From Gonatopus flavifemur (Eukaryota; Arthropoda; Insecta; Hymenoptera; Dryinidae): DNA of 64,000 nucleotides. The stretch's first letter is position 1. Each line of letters opens with the position of its first letter. The DNA lies in contig JAFFJZ010000002.1 in assembly GCA_018340375.1 (NCBI GenBank), forward strand, positions 62,366,001 to 62,430,000. Reading direction: 5' to 3'. Positions 44,894 through 57,424 of this stretch are shown piece after piece. The notes beneath the pieces are model-generated. The model made no database searches. It worked only from the letters and a program-made list of their open reading frames with translations, and was not told the origin of the DNA. Made by a program: the position numbers and the translations under genes.

Positions 44894-47554
44894 TACTCTC
44901 AGATACAGTTCACGAGTTGTGATATCGATGAACTGTGCTATTCTTCGTCAGATATTGTGAATTGTCTCTACAGATAAACTCCGATAGCAATCAATCGTGG
45001 TGAGTTTATTGAAATCAGTAGGTGTCTACCAATTTTCCGTGTCAATGGATTATGTATGAAAGTCGATATTTTACTGGTTTTTGTTGGAACAAGCGAGAAG
45101 ACCTCGTAAGTACCGTTGGGAACGGAGTTTGATTTAGAAAACCATGTCGTTTGGTCACAGAATCTATGAGGATTAATTGGAATACATTAGACTGTTCTAG
45201 TAGGACTGTTACTGTTCGGAGAAGCGTCGATTTCATCTCTGTCAATTCACAGATCTAAAAATTGACATAAGATCACTCTCAGATGTCTTTGGAGACATTC
45301 AAATCTCTAGAACGGAATGGAGAAAATAAAATAATGATGGTTACTATGAACAGTAATGGGATTCAAGATGACATGGAAAACAAATTGAAATAACGTCGAG
45401 CGATGAATGTTCCTGTCATAACATTCATGGTGATTGAACTGAAATCCATCACAGTGTAGTAGAAGAAAATGCGTACTATGCAATGTTATACAACTTGAAG
45501 TATAGCCTGATTCTCGTTCCATTACTGTCTTTTACAGTACATGTTTCTGTTTTCTCTTCTCCTTCTACGGAAAATGAGTCGAGAAAACTTGAAACCCTTT
45601 TAATTTGCTCAATTGACGGGATAATAAGAAAATCAATCAATAAAGCGAACTCGGAAAACTTCTAGGGAACTGAACAGTACTTTGGAAAAAAGAAGGAAAG
45701 GATAAAAATGTAATGACATCCTGAGAATTATCTATGAGGACCGTGATATTTTCAGTGGTGGAGACAAAATGTCGATAAAAAACTCTTGATATGACTCCGA
45801 GAATTTACACGATGGGGAAAAAGAGAACCATCGCTGTCAAGGGTTAGCAATTTTGTGACGCCAAAAAATACCCATATAAAGAATATTTCAATCATCAAAG
45901 ATCGAATGCCAATACGAGTCCAATGATGACAGTGAGGAATCGGCCATGGATGGAACTAATCATCAGTCCGATAATGAGGCAAAATAATTCCGACTTGTGG
46001 TTTACATGTGGCCCATCAACAGCCGATTACTGGGCTATCATTATTAATATTCATATCTGCTTCACTGGGAAAAATCTGTCGTTTCAATCGTTGAAATATC
46101 ACACACAGATGTACTTTCACATTAAACCACCCAAAATTCTGAAATGTCGGTGAGGATTTGATTCAATTATCCATCCAAATACTTTTAGTACATCGAACCA
46201 ACGCTTTGAACCTATTTAGCTATTCCTTGCGATTGAGATATTCGAATTTATAGAAAATTAAAAATCGTTAGCAGATTTCCCTGATAAAAAGAAACGATAA
46301 AAACCGATTGAAAGAACCAATGCCGCATAGAAAGTCAATCTGTTCTTATCTGTTCCTGTCTGTTCTTATGTGGTTTTCGAGCCTTTCAATCGGTTTCTAT
46401 CCATTTTTTGTTCCAGGGTTCGTTCTTATGCTCCGTTAACTTAGCAATGCACTTCATATCATGCTTGAAAATGATTATCTCACTGTACGCCGTGCAATAC
46501 GTGTTTTGTGTTTTATTTAACAGCTCTTCCTTCGATTGAAAACTATTGTTCAAGCTTGTTATTATATACTATAAACATTAATATGCTTAATCATTTCTCT
46601 GTTAATATTCCCTATTATTGTAAGTAATTATTGCGTCACACTAAGAATATACAATATCAGCAATTTAAGAATACAAACAATACGAATGAACATTCGGTAT
46701 AATATATAAATTCAATGAACTGAGATTACAAACGTTTACATTTCCAGCCCTGATGTATAGAATCAATTCACCGTCGGCAGCAAGTTGAATTATGGTAATT
46801 CGATCTTAACTAAATCCTCAATTCATTAACATTCGGCGTACATCGGTAATTCGATTTCATGTATGATTTCCTTAGTTTGAAATCAGCGAGTGTAGTGTAT
46901 GCAGATAAGACAAATGCGCACATAGATGCGTGGATGTGCATAACGCGAATCTTCAGAATCATTGGTTTTGAATTCAAGTAATACTACTATTCGACGCAGA
47001 GACTTTTATCGTTAGCTTTTTGAAACTGTTGCTGGTGCTGTTGTATTTATGAACTGAACTCCAACTCCAACAAATTTTTCCATTTATTGCTATTCAAAGA
47101 ATTGTTGGAAAGGAATTGAAACGATAGATATTCAAAAGAATCATACTATCCGTATGTTCTCTCTCTTGATTCGATTCACGCAACAGGTTGTTGATTCTTC
47201 AACGGCGAGATATTGATAAAGCATTCCAGTTCTTTTTTCAGTCAACATCGGAATTTTATCGTGATTACTTCTGCGAGGGTTAATTCAATGGAGATAGATG
47301 TTTCATGTAAGGGTTGAACCGAGATGATTCCCCGGGTTTCATCGAACAGATTGTAAAAGCATGAAACGTTGACAGTGTATTGAAGTAAATTTTCTAATCA
47401 TTTTGTGTTGTTACAGTGAATTAAATGAGTATAAGTCTATCGAAGGGACTGAAAAAAATGTACTTCGAAAGGAAGAACAGGCCCAATGTGTTGTATCATT
47501 CGATTTGAATTGTAATTATTTTTATATAATGCTATGTTATACGTACAGAAGGTA
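44894..47554. other. Unique AT-rich DNA without a supported gene
   Basis: No transposon ends or domains recognised. A short inverted pair near 46320-46395 (AAAACCGATTGAAAGA against TTTCAATCGGTTTCTA, with repeated TCTGTTCTTAT) may be a MITE trace. Open frames are short. Confidence 0.3.
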
Positions 47555-47661
47555 CACGGGAAGAAATCTTTAACTGTATCAGTTAAATTTGAGCTATCAT
47601 AGCTGAATATTTTAGCACCTACAAGGCTGTTCATCTCACAGCTAATTACTTTTTCCCCGCG
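47555..47661. mobile_element. 107-base MITE with CACGGGAAGAAAT / TTTTTCCCCGCG ends
   Basis: Inverted ends with TA on both sides (47553-47554 and 47662-47663). The interior AGCTATCATAGCTGAATATTTTAG is similar to the MITE at 43056. Confidence 0.7.
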
Positions 47662-47725
47662 TAAGCATATCTTGAAAACAACAATTTCATAGAATTCTGC
47701 CCCAAACGAAATATACTCATGTCTG

Positions 47726-47953
47726 CACGGAGAAAAAAGTATTGCTGGCATGACAAGCAGGTCTGTTACTATGGCGCATGCAAAAAAAAATTAGCTGAAA
47801 GAGCGAGAAAAATGATTGACACAACTACATTTTTTTGCTGACATAAACAAATTTGTTAACAGAACTAACGTCTTAGCTGCTGGAGTGAATATTTCTGCAA
47901 GGACAAAAAATTTCTTTGTAGGCGCTATAGTAGCAAACCATTCTTTCTCCGTG
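47726..47953. mobile_element. 228-base MITE with CACGGAGAAAAAAG / CTTTCTCCGTG ends, TG duplication
   Basis: TG flanks both sides (47724-47725 and 47954-47955). The interior is rich in GCTGGCATGAC, TTTTTTTGCTGACA and TAGCTGCTGGAG motifs shared with 12058-13832. A further fragment of the same family runs to about 48195, ending TGTCTCCGTG. Confidence 0.75.
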
Positions 47954-48296
47954 TGTGGAAAAAGTTATCATCTTATTCGAATTCACAACACACATTCCCG
48001 TGTAATTGTTGTTTGTTACGCATTGTGGAAAAAAACTTCCAAAGAACTTTGGAAGCTGGATACCTTTTGTTAGAAGAGGAAATTATTTGTTGTAACAGTA
48101 ATTGATTTATCATAGTGACAGCAAAAAATCTCAACTCCTCCAGCCAAATTTGTTTGCTATTCTATACATAATACTGAACATTCAGCTGTCTCCGTGAATA
48201 ATTTATAGCACCTGCTAAATAATTACCTGCAATAAAAAAAATGAATATCAAAATTGGAGTATTCCTCTCATTTTGATGCAACTTCTCCTTTAATAC

Positions 48297-49588
48297 TAGG
48301 TGTGTAAGTATGAAACCGGAATTTGCCCATAGGTGGCGCTAGATGTCGATGCAGTTACCGACACATCACGTATCACGTCAGCGGTGTCTTGTTATTGTAT
48401 TGATATCCGACAAAGATTTCCAACTCACAATAACACGAGTTTTATTCAGTAGCATTAGTTTATTAGGGATAAACATGTCGAGTCTTGTGCCAACAAATTA
48501 GGATTTGCGGACAGCACTACTTTTCTGTTTTCATCTGAAGAAAACCGCAGCCGAATCGCATCGAATGCTTGTGGAGGCGTTTGGTGAGCATGCTCTCGGT
48601 AAAACACAGTGTTTCGAATGGTTCAAACGGTTCAAAAGTGGCGATTTTGACGTCAGGAACGAAGAACGTGGAAGACCATCGAAAAAGTTTGAAGACGCTG
48701 ACCTGCAACCCTTGTTGGACGGAGACGACGCTCAAACACAACAACAACTGGCGGATCAGTTGAAGGTGACCCGAGAAGCCATCTCCCTTCGGTTGAAAGC
48801 CATGGGAAAGATACAAAAGGTGGGGAAATGGGTTCCACATGAACTCAACGAAAGACAGCAGGAAAACCGCAAAACATCATGCGAAATGCTGCTCGCCAGG
48901 TTCCAAAGAAAGTCATTTCTCCATCGAATTGTGACTGGCGATGAAAAGTGGATATATTCCGAGAATCCTAAGCGCGAAAAGTCATGGGTTGATCCGGGTG
49001 AACCATCAACATCGACGGCAAGACCAAACCGCTACGGACGAAAGACAATGCTGTGTGTTTGGTGGGATCAGAAGGGCGTGTAATCTACTACGAGCTGCTG
49101 AAACCTGAGGAAACTCTCAATACTCAACGCTACCGACAACAAATGATCGATTTGGATCGAGTTTTGCGTGAAAAACGACCAGAATACCAACAAAGACGAC
49201 ACAAGGTGATTCTGCTGCATGACAATGCACCAGCACACAAAGCAAAACAGGTCCAGAAAACGATAGAGTCGTTCCGTTGGGAGATTCTTCAGCACGCGCC
49301 TTACTCACCGGACCTTGCCCCATCCGATTACTACTTGTTTGCATCGATGGGACACGCACTTGCTGAGCAGCGCTTTACTTCTTACGAAGATGTACGAAAA
49401 TGGCTCGATGACTGGTTTGCCTCAAAAGAGCAACAGTTCTTTTGGCGCGGAATCCACAAATTGCCAGAAGGATGGAAAAAATGTATAGATAGCGACGGAC
49501 AATACTTTGAATAAGTTACTTTGTATCATATCATTACAATATACGTGTTTTTTCTGTACAAAAATTCCGGTTTCATACTGGTATATGG
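48297..49588 (+). mobile_element. mariner element, mauritiana subfamily (Mos1-like)
   Basis: The block AGTATGAAACCGGAATTT occurs at 48308-48325 and inverted at 49562-49579, forming terminal repeats whose outermost 9-11 bases have drifted. TA flanks both sides (48295-48296 and 49589-49590). The 1.29 kb length is standard. The transposase lies on the plus strand. Confidence 0.85.
48475..49514 (+). pseudogene. Mos1-like mariner transposase with two disabling changes
   Basis: The ATG at 48475 opens MSSLVPTN, then TAG (48499-48501) stops it at codon 9. The same frame goes on as CFHLKKTAAESHRMLVEAFG and stays open through WVPHELNERQ, then VTGDEKWIYSENPK (first D), to MLCVWWDQKGV, where two extra bases near 49077-49080 shift it. 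The second frame continues VIYYELLKPEE, ILLHDNAPAHKA (second D), and YSPDLAPSDYYLF (third D), ending IDSDGQYFE at 49514. All three catalytic aspartates and the WVPHEL linker are kept. Apart from the two lesions the gene is well preserved, so its death is recent. WVPHEL and the MLCVWWDQ wording are those of the mauritiana subfamily. Confidence 0.92.
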
Positions 49589-49754
49589 TATCAAAAGTAT
49601 TCTTCTCCATTCGAAAGGATTAGTCTTTGTCAAAAATCTTTGTTCAAAATCGTGGAGGGATATTCTTAATTGAAGAAAAAAACAAAAGTGGAGTATCTTT
49701 TCTGATTGAGAGGGACGTTTCCTCTCATTTACACATTACTTTTTCTTTGAGTGT

Positions 49755-49839
49755 GACGGAGAAAATTATTTGCTATGACAGGAAAAATTGGAACAGCGCA
49801 ATCAAATTTTGCTATCACAGTGAATTTTTTTCCCCCGTA
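49755..49839. mobile_element. Short MITE with GACGGAGAAAATT / TTTTTTCCCCCGTA ends
   Basis: Inverted ends and interior blocks (TTTGCTATGACAGG, TTTGCTATCACAGTGAAT) match the right part of the MITE at 12058-13832. 85 bases; flanks do not give a clean duplication. Confidence 0.5.
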
Positions 49840-50506
49840 TGTGAAAAAGCTGACACAAAAATTGTTAGAGGAATCGCTGGAATCCTTTAGAAATTCACAG
49901 AAAAAATTTTGAATTCCCAAATACATTGAGAAAAAGTTACCTAGCTGTGGCAACTAAACTCTAGTTGTACACTGTTAGAAAAATTCTTGAATTTAATATG
50001 AAGTTCTTTAGGAAACATCTTACTTTCATATCACATTTAATAATAGTTATTAAATTTAATATTTGTGATGAAATTTCAAAAGTTTTCTGTGCAATGTAAC
50101 AATTATTTATCGAATTCCACAAATATGGTATTTCAATTTTTGAAGGAAATTCTCAACATTGAGAATTATATCATTCAATTCAATATTTGATTATGAAATC
50201 CAATAAACTGTTCATGTAAAAAAAATTAATAATATCCTCATAAAGTTTGGAGCAGATTCTTCTTTTCACAGTTTAAATAAAAACTGGCGTGAATGAAAAC
50301 CTAGTTATCCGAAATATGAACAAAAAAATTCATTCAAGGGACATGGAAAAGTGAGGTGTAATAAATAATGAATAAATTTCAACGAAATTTTTATTCAGAG
50401 TGACCAAATTTCCTAGCTGTCTAATATTCAAGTGGACCCTGTCTAGTCTAGGAATTCACAAATCCGTAAGTTTTTCATCATATTTCACAGTTTATTTGAG
50501 ATGTAA
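49840..50506. other. Non-coding gap
   Basis: No gene or clear repeat recognised. Confidence 0.3.
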
Positions 50507-50750
50507 GAGAGTGAGAAAAAAGAAATTGTAAAATTTACATTTTGCAAAGTCAACATTTGGACGATTTCCAAAATACTTCGAGCTATCACAATTTGAGTTT
50601 ATTCCACAAGAGCGAATGCGAGATTTACCACAGCTGATGCAAATCTTTCATTCCCCGCTGTGGAATCAACTAAAATTGTGGTAGCTTGAACTATTGTTTG
50701 AAATCGTTCAAATATTGACTTCACAACATATAAATTTCAGAATAGATCAA
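50507..50750. mobile_element. Diverged palindromic MITE, relative of 44666-44893
   Basis: GTGAGAAAAAAGAAATTGTA at the left and AATCAACTAAAATTGTGGTA inside match the 44.7 kb element closely. The right end is eroded. Confidence 0.55.
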
Positions 50751-51125
50751 GTGTAGTCGCTTCGGTCGATAATTCAAATCATAATACGATTAGTGCCTTG
50801 CTAGAAGCGAAGAAAACATATTTACATCGATCAATAAAAATAATCGATGCGTGTGTCACTGATACAGCAAATTTGAACACACGAACGGATCCATGTCTCT
50901 AATAACCCCAACTCCTCACTCAGAGTATGTGGTTAGAAGGAAAGAGGTGAACTTTTTCCAAATATCTCGAAACGTGTCAAATAATTATTCTCTCTCATGA
51001 CGAGTAAGCGGTACGATACGTACAAGACAAACTCATCGTTAAAGAGAGAATATGGACTCGTTTCAAGATTCAAACATTAAAGTTTCAAATGAACTGAAAA
51101 ATGAATTAAATCTTGAAAAAGAAAT
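50751..51125. other. Non-coding gap
   Basis: No gene or repeat recognised. Confidence 0.3.
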
Positions 51126-51200
51126 CGCCATGGCCAGGAGTCGAACCTGGAACAACCCATAGGTACTGGGGTGCGTTAACCAATTACGCCACCATAAATT
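51126..51200 (-). tRNA. tRNA-like sequence (pseudogene or SINE head)
   Basis: On the minus strand: acceptor arm TTTATGG with CCATGGC (six of seven pairs, two of them G-T), D arm GCGT-ACGC with a TTGGTTA loop, anticodon arm with one mismatch and loop GTACCTA (ACC at the anticodon position), and a perfect T arm CCAGG-TTCGACT-CCTGG. The A-box and B-box (GGTTCGACTCC) are good. The anticodon arm mismatch, the U after the anticodon and weak acceptor make a working tRNA unlikely. Next to it on the plus strand, AATTTTACAACTTTTTTTCT resembles the end of the MITE at 44666. Confidence 0.5.
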
Positions 51201-51740
51201 TTACAACTTTTTTTCTCGGTATACCAATATTTAATCTACGCAGGAAAAATAAAATGGTATAAATTCATCAATCTCTACTATCTTAAAGCAGGCAGCTCCC
51301 TGAACATCCTATATTTGAAGGTCAGTGCGCTGATTGTTCAACCATGGAACGAGTTTTCATACAACTTTCATTTTTTTTCACTATATTCATAGAAGCGTGA
51401 TTATCCAATTACAAGACCCTTCAATCGTTTATCGGTAGATAAAAGGGGGGGGGGGGTTGAATATAAGTTGACATTCCTCACGTTCAAGAAGCAAAACAGT
51501 TACAAAACAAGAAATATAGCACTTGCTAAACCTGCGTGTTCATTATTTGAAACAGAGTGACTTCGCTTGCATGTTTATTATCTAAATGAGACCCGCTTTG
51601 TCCGCATGTGGTAACGAATTGTTCATTGGTTTTATGGATTTTGTGGTAACAATAAAAAACTTTATGATGTCTCAGGAAAATGTGCTAGGCTATTGCATAT
51701 TGTTGTCTATAAATGTGAATTTCCAAAAGTACATCTTTTA
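51201..51740. other. Non-coding gap
   Basis: No gene supported; a poly-G run lies at 51445-51456. Confidence 0.3.
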
Positions 51741-52696
51741 CACTGAGAAAAATCACATACTTGCTGTAACTAAATGCTAGTCACAGCAGAAAAATATTTT
51801 ATTCATATATCAGACAGCTAGACTTTTATTCAAACCAACGCATTTTGTTTAGTTAATTGAATTTAGTTGGATTGAGTAAAACTTTCTCTCGCAAATAAAT
51901 TTTTTGACGTTGTGCTAACCAAATATTCCAAGTAAATCAAAATGTTATTTCAACTAAATTATTTAGTCGATAAAATATGATTGTACTGAAATATTGTTCG
52001 GTTATTGAAAATGAAATATATACTAGGAATCACTAAACAACCTCGCTGAAAATGACTCCAGTGATTTTCTAGGTTATTACAAGGCCTTGTTAGGCCTTGA
52101 AAGTCCCTCGCAAGGGCATCGTAAGGTCTTGCAAGGTCTGGAGAATAACTAGAATGAGTTTTGCTGAGGATATTCAGTCAGGAGAGATTCTGAAAAATTC
52201 TTTGCATTCCCACTTGCTCCATATTTTAGCACAATTTCACTGCATAAAAAAAGATTTTGTACGAATGTTCTTCAGACAAAACGTTCCAGAAACCTTTGAA
52301 CCAATGAAACTGAAAACTTTTGCTATGGAGTAATCTATTCTTCCAACAATAAAATCCAAAATTCCGTATCGCCGTTGCACGCGATTGCAGGCGTGTCGTT
52401 GGCAAATAAACATGGGTGGAAATCCCGGTGAAACAATTGAAAATGATGAAATGGTAGTCAGCGCATGCGTAATCAGATTCTATTTGCTGAGGAACTTAAA
52501 TTGTTAGTTGTCACAAATGAATTACTTATGCTACTATTAACTGAATTTTTTTATTCAAAATGAATAGACGTCAAATCATTGTTTGTGCCACCGCAAACAA
52601 ATTTTTATTCATATGAAATAAAGATTTATTCAAATCAACTAAAAGATTATTAACTAAAGTATTTTTGCTCACGCAACTAAGCGGTTTCTCTCAGTG
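51741..52696. mobile_element. Element with CACTGAGAAAAAT / TTTCTCTCAGTG ends, TA duplication
   Basis: TA on both sides (51739-51740 and 52697-52698). The interior iterates TTAGTTG / CAACTAA and TTATTCA blocks near both ends, and CAAGGCCTTG-type units at about 52080-52135 in the middle, perhaps an inner insertion. 956 bases, no gene recognised. Confidence 0.7.
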
Positions 52697-52896
52697 TAGA
52701 CTATGACCAAAGAGCGCGCCATAGTACATACATATGATTGATATGTTCATAGTCGATGCTCATCACATCAGCTTGGAAACTTCTCAACTTTGAGTTGGAC
52801 TTTGATCGAAGCTTCGATTAAATTTGCGTTTTCAAGAAATCGACTTTAATTAAGCTGCCAGCGAGAGCTTGGGGCGATACTAAAGTTTACATAAAT

Positions 52897-53367
52897 TCTG
52901 CAGTCGAAATGCAATAATGTCCCGTTTGGAAAAAATTTTTTTGAGGCTTAGTTTTTGAGATATGAACATTTTTATATTTTTCCGAAAATCCAAATAACTC
53001 AAGAGCATTTTGTTCTCTATACTTGAACCTGACAAAATTGGCCAAGTTGGAAAACGGCGGATCTTTGAAAAAAAATTGAACTATTCTATCATTGTTCGTT
53101 TTGGAGCTATAATTATTTGAAGTTGCTGAACTCTGATTGGCTGGAGGTCCGAAAATTTCAACTCGCTATAGCTCTGGAACAAACAATGATAGAATAGTTC
53201 AATTTTGTTCCAGAGATCTGCCATTTTTCAACTTAGCCAATAGTGTCAGGTCCAAGTATGGATAACACAATGTTCTTGAGTTATTTGGATTCTTAGAAGA
53301 ATATAAAAATGTTCATATCTCAAAAAAAATTTTTTTAAACGAGCAATTATTGCATTTTGGCGGCAGA
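52897..53367. repeat. Foldback palindrome with arms of about 210 bases
   Basis: TCTGCAGTCGAAATGCAATA at the left opposes TATTGCATTTTGGCGGCAGA at the right. The arms pair inwards through TGAGATATGAACATTTTTAT, ATCCAAATAACTCAAGA and AACTATTCTATCATTGTT, leaving a short centre near 53100-53150. Arms are diverged by perhaps a tenth. A CGCCCTGTATAAT string at 53403 looks like a further terminus. Confidence 0.8.
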
Positions 53368-56300
53368 ATATGCCATAGAAAAGCGGATGATGAATTGTAG
53401 GACGCCCTGTATAATTATATATATTTTTTTTCAATTTTCCATTCGAGCACCCACAATTTGACTACTGTGGGCATGTCTATGTTATACACGCGTGTTCTTT
53501 CGCATTCAATATCAATGCAAACGATTACCTTCAATATGGATTCGATTTGGAATTCATGTCCAACCATTAAACCATCGAAGTAGCAACTCAAAAGTTTCTT
53601 TCTTCCATCGCTTTATGGTTTGTTATTCCTTGAAATTTCTTGAATTTCTCATGTGTCCGGTGACAGTTTTTGATCATTTCGCAGCTGGAATGAAGAATGA
53701 TATCAATACGTTTATCACTGGTTTTCTTTTAGTGTCCACAGAATTTCTAATCGCTATAAACATCATTGAGCTTCAGTGTTCTTCGATTAATCATTTCCTA
53801 ATCATCGTTGAGGATTTTGGTTTATTCTTTGAGAATTGTGTTCTTAGAAAGTGCCTAGAATAGTTTAAAAAAAAATTATTATTCATAACTTTATAACTTT
53901 CGTCGTTGAATTGGAGCATGAAACTCGAATTGTATATTAATCTCAATGCCACCAATTTTAGATTTCCTGTCTCTCTATTTTGGACAAATGGTTAAAAATT
54001 GAGAGTAGGTCTATATAATAGCTCGGTTTGCCCCATTGAAGATGAATGGCGAAGTGGTATCGTTTTCTGCGATGGGATAAAGTGATCACCATGCTCTACT
54101 TTTTACCTACTCTCACTCATTGTATCGATCGAGTTATGGAAAAAAGGAACTAAATGAACAATGGATGAGAAGTATTCATGTATTCTTTTCTTTTAGGTTC
54201 TTGTTATTCCCCTATCGTTTGAATTGAATTTCAAACAATCACAACCTTCATTCAAATCTTGCGAGGACCGTTCAAAAATCGAATTATTCAGGAGTTGACA
54301 TCTTTTTCACACAAAAAACGAAGAACAATGCAACCCCAATCGTTTTGAGTCATCGTTATTATACATGACAGATGAATCATATATTTTCAATAGAAGGAAT
54401 ACTACATTCATAGACACAACAAACATCATCATCACATTAAATATAGCTGCTATTCAATTTCTGTATTTTTTCATATGTTGTACAGTGGGTAAGAAAAAGT
54501 ATCTCCTCCGCCTAACCTGAAACCCGATGCGACAAATTTATACATAAAATCTATAAAAATTGTATGCGAATGCTACACAAATCCTATAAAATAAGTCCCC
54601 AGTACTGAATTACCCATGAATTATACACAAACTTTTCCTATTACATGCAATTTTCATACAAGTTATATAAAAATCCACATGGACACGGCGTTGATTCCGC
54701 ATCGAATCGAATCTGTCCCTACACTGTTGCATAAAAAAACATTATTCTTCCTATAATTTATATCTCATGACACTGCATAGAAGACATCGGTTGTACACAA
54801 TAAATCCCAATTGATTTTCCTCAGGGTTGAGAATTACGTGTGTTGTATATTTGATGAGATTATAAAGATATATCGCCAGTTTTTTCTACAACCCTCTTGT
54901 TGGAAAGGTGTAAAGCGCTGTGATAAAAGGGGGGCACAATAGGAGAAGATTTGCGGAATCTTCTTTATGGGCGTGAAAGATGACAATAAGATGAAATATT
55001 ATTATGATACCAGGAGACAGCGAATTTCAACTAACCGCAGAGACACTTCAGCGAAGAGTTTCTATTCTGATTCATAACGGAAACAGGGTTTTTGTAACAC
55101 GTGTAAAATAAATTTGTCGCCAAATAACTGAAATTAGTTGTTTCTCCAAACTTTCCAATTTATGGTCTCGAGTGTTGTGAATTATTTCCATCGAGAAGAG
55201 AAGAGAGTGGAATTGTTAGTTCAAATAATTATCAGAATTTGTGCATGCGCTGATGAATCATGAAATAATGCTCTTTTTCACAATTCTTCAGTTTTCAATA
55301 TTCTCAAACGTTTCCGTTGCGATGAGCGTTGATTATTTCGATAATTGATATTAAAATTCCACAAATAATCTTCCGAATAATTTGGGAAACTACTTCGAAA
55401 TGATGAATAAATGATTCAACATTGTTGTTTTTAGACTGCCTGAAAGTATACGTTATAATGCTATGAAGATTGTATAGTGAATTTTTACGATGCAGAAATA
55501 CGTTTTCTTCACTTCTAAAGTTTGCATATTTCATTGTACGGCATGTTTATTGTGGATTATTAAAGTCACAGATTACAATATTCACTTCTAAACGTGTTAT
55601 GAGAATTGAATAATGTAAGATGAATTTCAAATCAAATACGTAAGCAATGTAATAAAGCAGAATGAACATGAATAAAAAGGATACATATATGTTTCGATAA
55701 GCCAACTTCTGTACACAATATACTTTTACCTGCATTCAAAACTAGTCACGCTTGTATAACAATTGGAGTTCAATCATATCCTATCGGTATAATATTTTTT
55801 TTTACTTATTCCTTTGGTATTTCCATTATTCCTAGTAAATAATGGAGGAATTATTGATTGTACGTAAAGTTCACAATATCTGAGCATTAAATAATAAATA
55901 AATATGTGAACATTGATAATTATAATAGCAAAATAAATATTCTAGTCAACAAGAAATATATATGTATATTTATATTCCTTTATGCTTTTCTCCAACAAGA
56001 AACAAGTTGAATCTTACATAAAATAATCAAATTATGTTGATAAACATTGTTCTTCATTTCATTGATCAAAATTCCTCTTGCAATAAATGCAATAATCGTA
56101 TATTCATCCGGATTTTCAGAAAGTAACGTAAAATCTTCGAGATTCAATTCAACGTAACAAGAATACAGTAAATAACATTATCACACTGTATGAAAATGTT
56201 CGAGTTTCTTGTGTCTATTTTTAACATCTATTGTAAAATACAGTATTTTCAAAGCTTTCATCGTAAGAAAAAAAAAAACTCGACGATACTCGATTCTTAC

Positions 56301-56657
56301 GATTCTTTTGTCTTAAGAATGTTTTTTTTTCAACAATCATATGGATATCATCGAATATTGTTACGAAATTATTTAGCGAAGGTCATGTGTTTTTTTGACG
56401 AAGATTATAGGATTATCGATTTCAGTAGAAGTTGTATACCTTGCGTTTGACGTACAATTGTTCACATCAGATCAGGAAACTAACATCAACAAGAACTAGA
56501 AGAGATTGGGGATCCAATACAAGTGATCGGATTACTCTGACTTCAATTCACAAAAGAACAGTAAGTATTTTTCACTTGATCAAATCTTCATCTTTTCCTG
56601 GTTTTGTTAGAAACACGTGATCGAGTAAAAAATGAATGATGTGTTTAGTTCACAATG
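53368..56657. other. Unique AT-rich DNA without a supported gene
   Basis: A plus-strand frame at 53492-53863 (123 codons) is hydrophobic-rich but resembles chance translation of AT-rich DNA. No transposon ends or RNA genes recognised. Confidence 0.3.
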
Positions 56658-56770
56658 CCCTAGTGGAAATGCACCATATATGATCCACATGTGACCCATA
56701 TATGCCCCATATATAAACCATATATGGATCATATATGTTATGAATAATCCAAACATATATGACCCATATA

Positions 56771-56975
56771 TAGGGTTACCATACGTCCGGGAAAACCCAG
56801 ACATGTACTCTTTATAATACGGTTTTTCCGATATTAAAATGTAGATCTAATTCCTTCTCTAAAAAGAGAACAAAAAGAGTACTGAGAGTACAAGTCGAAA
56901 ACCCTGGCGGATGTTCCCGCATTCTTGAAAAGAGTACATGTCCGGGTTTTTCCCCGGACACATATGGTAACCCTA
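56771..56975. mobile_element. 205-base MITE with TAGGGTTACCATA ends and 8-base duplication
   Basis: The left end TAGGGTTACCATACGTCCGG and the reversed right end TAGGGTTACCATATGTGTCC are inverted and continue through CCCGGACATGTACTC-like blocks. CCCATATA stands on both sides (56763-56770 and 56976-56983). An 8-base duplication suits hAT (or P) elements. It landed within the CATATATG array of the host element. No gene. Confidence 0.88.
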
Positions 56976-57424
56976 CCCATATACGACCCATATACATAGG
57001 GGTATCAAAAAAGTCCCTCCTACGAGAATTGAACACGGTTCGTTGGGACCGAACTCCATCCCCCTTTCACTGGAGTCACCGCCGGTCGCTTGAAAGAAGC
57101 AACTTTTCACGTATATGAACTCCCGCTTATTCTTGAAAACCATGTATGGCTCATATATGAACGCCGAATTGGTGGATCACATACAAAACATATATAAGTT
57201 ATTGCAGGTCAGATTCACAATGAGTTCCTCAATATTTTTAGAATAATTATTTTCGAATTCTTCGTTGAAAAATATGGGATACTTGTCACATTTGTTTGTT
57301 TGCTCTTTTTTATTTTATTGTGTTCACCGGTTTACAATGTGTCAGAGCTTTTAGTTTTGACAAATCCAGTTCTTTTTAAATGCGTGTGTCTCGAAAAGGT
57401 CTCAACACACAGAATTACTAATAA

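Noticed and set aside
53492..53863. 123-codon plus-strand frame rich in Phe, Ile and Leu
   Set aside because: Typical of chance translation in AT-rich DNA; no domain, no supporting splice sites.
57010..57095. Minus-strand GTTCAATTCTCG resembling a tRNA B-box
   Set aside because: No A-box at the right distance and no acceptor or T stem pairing.
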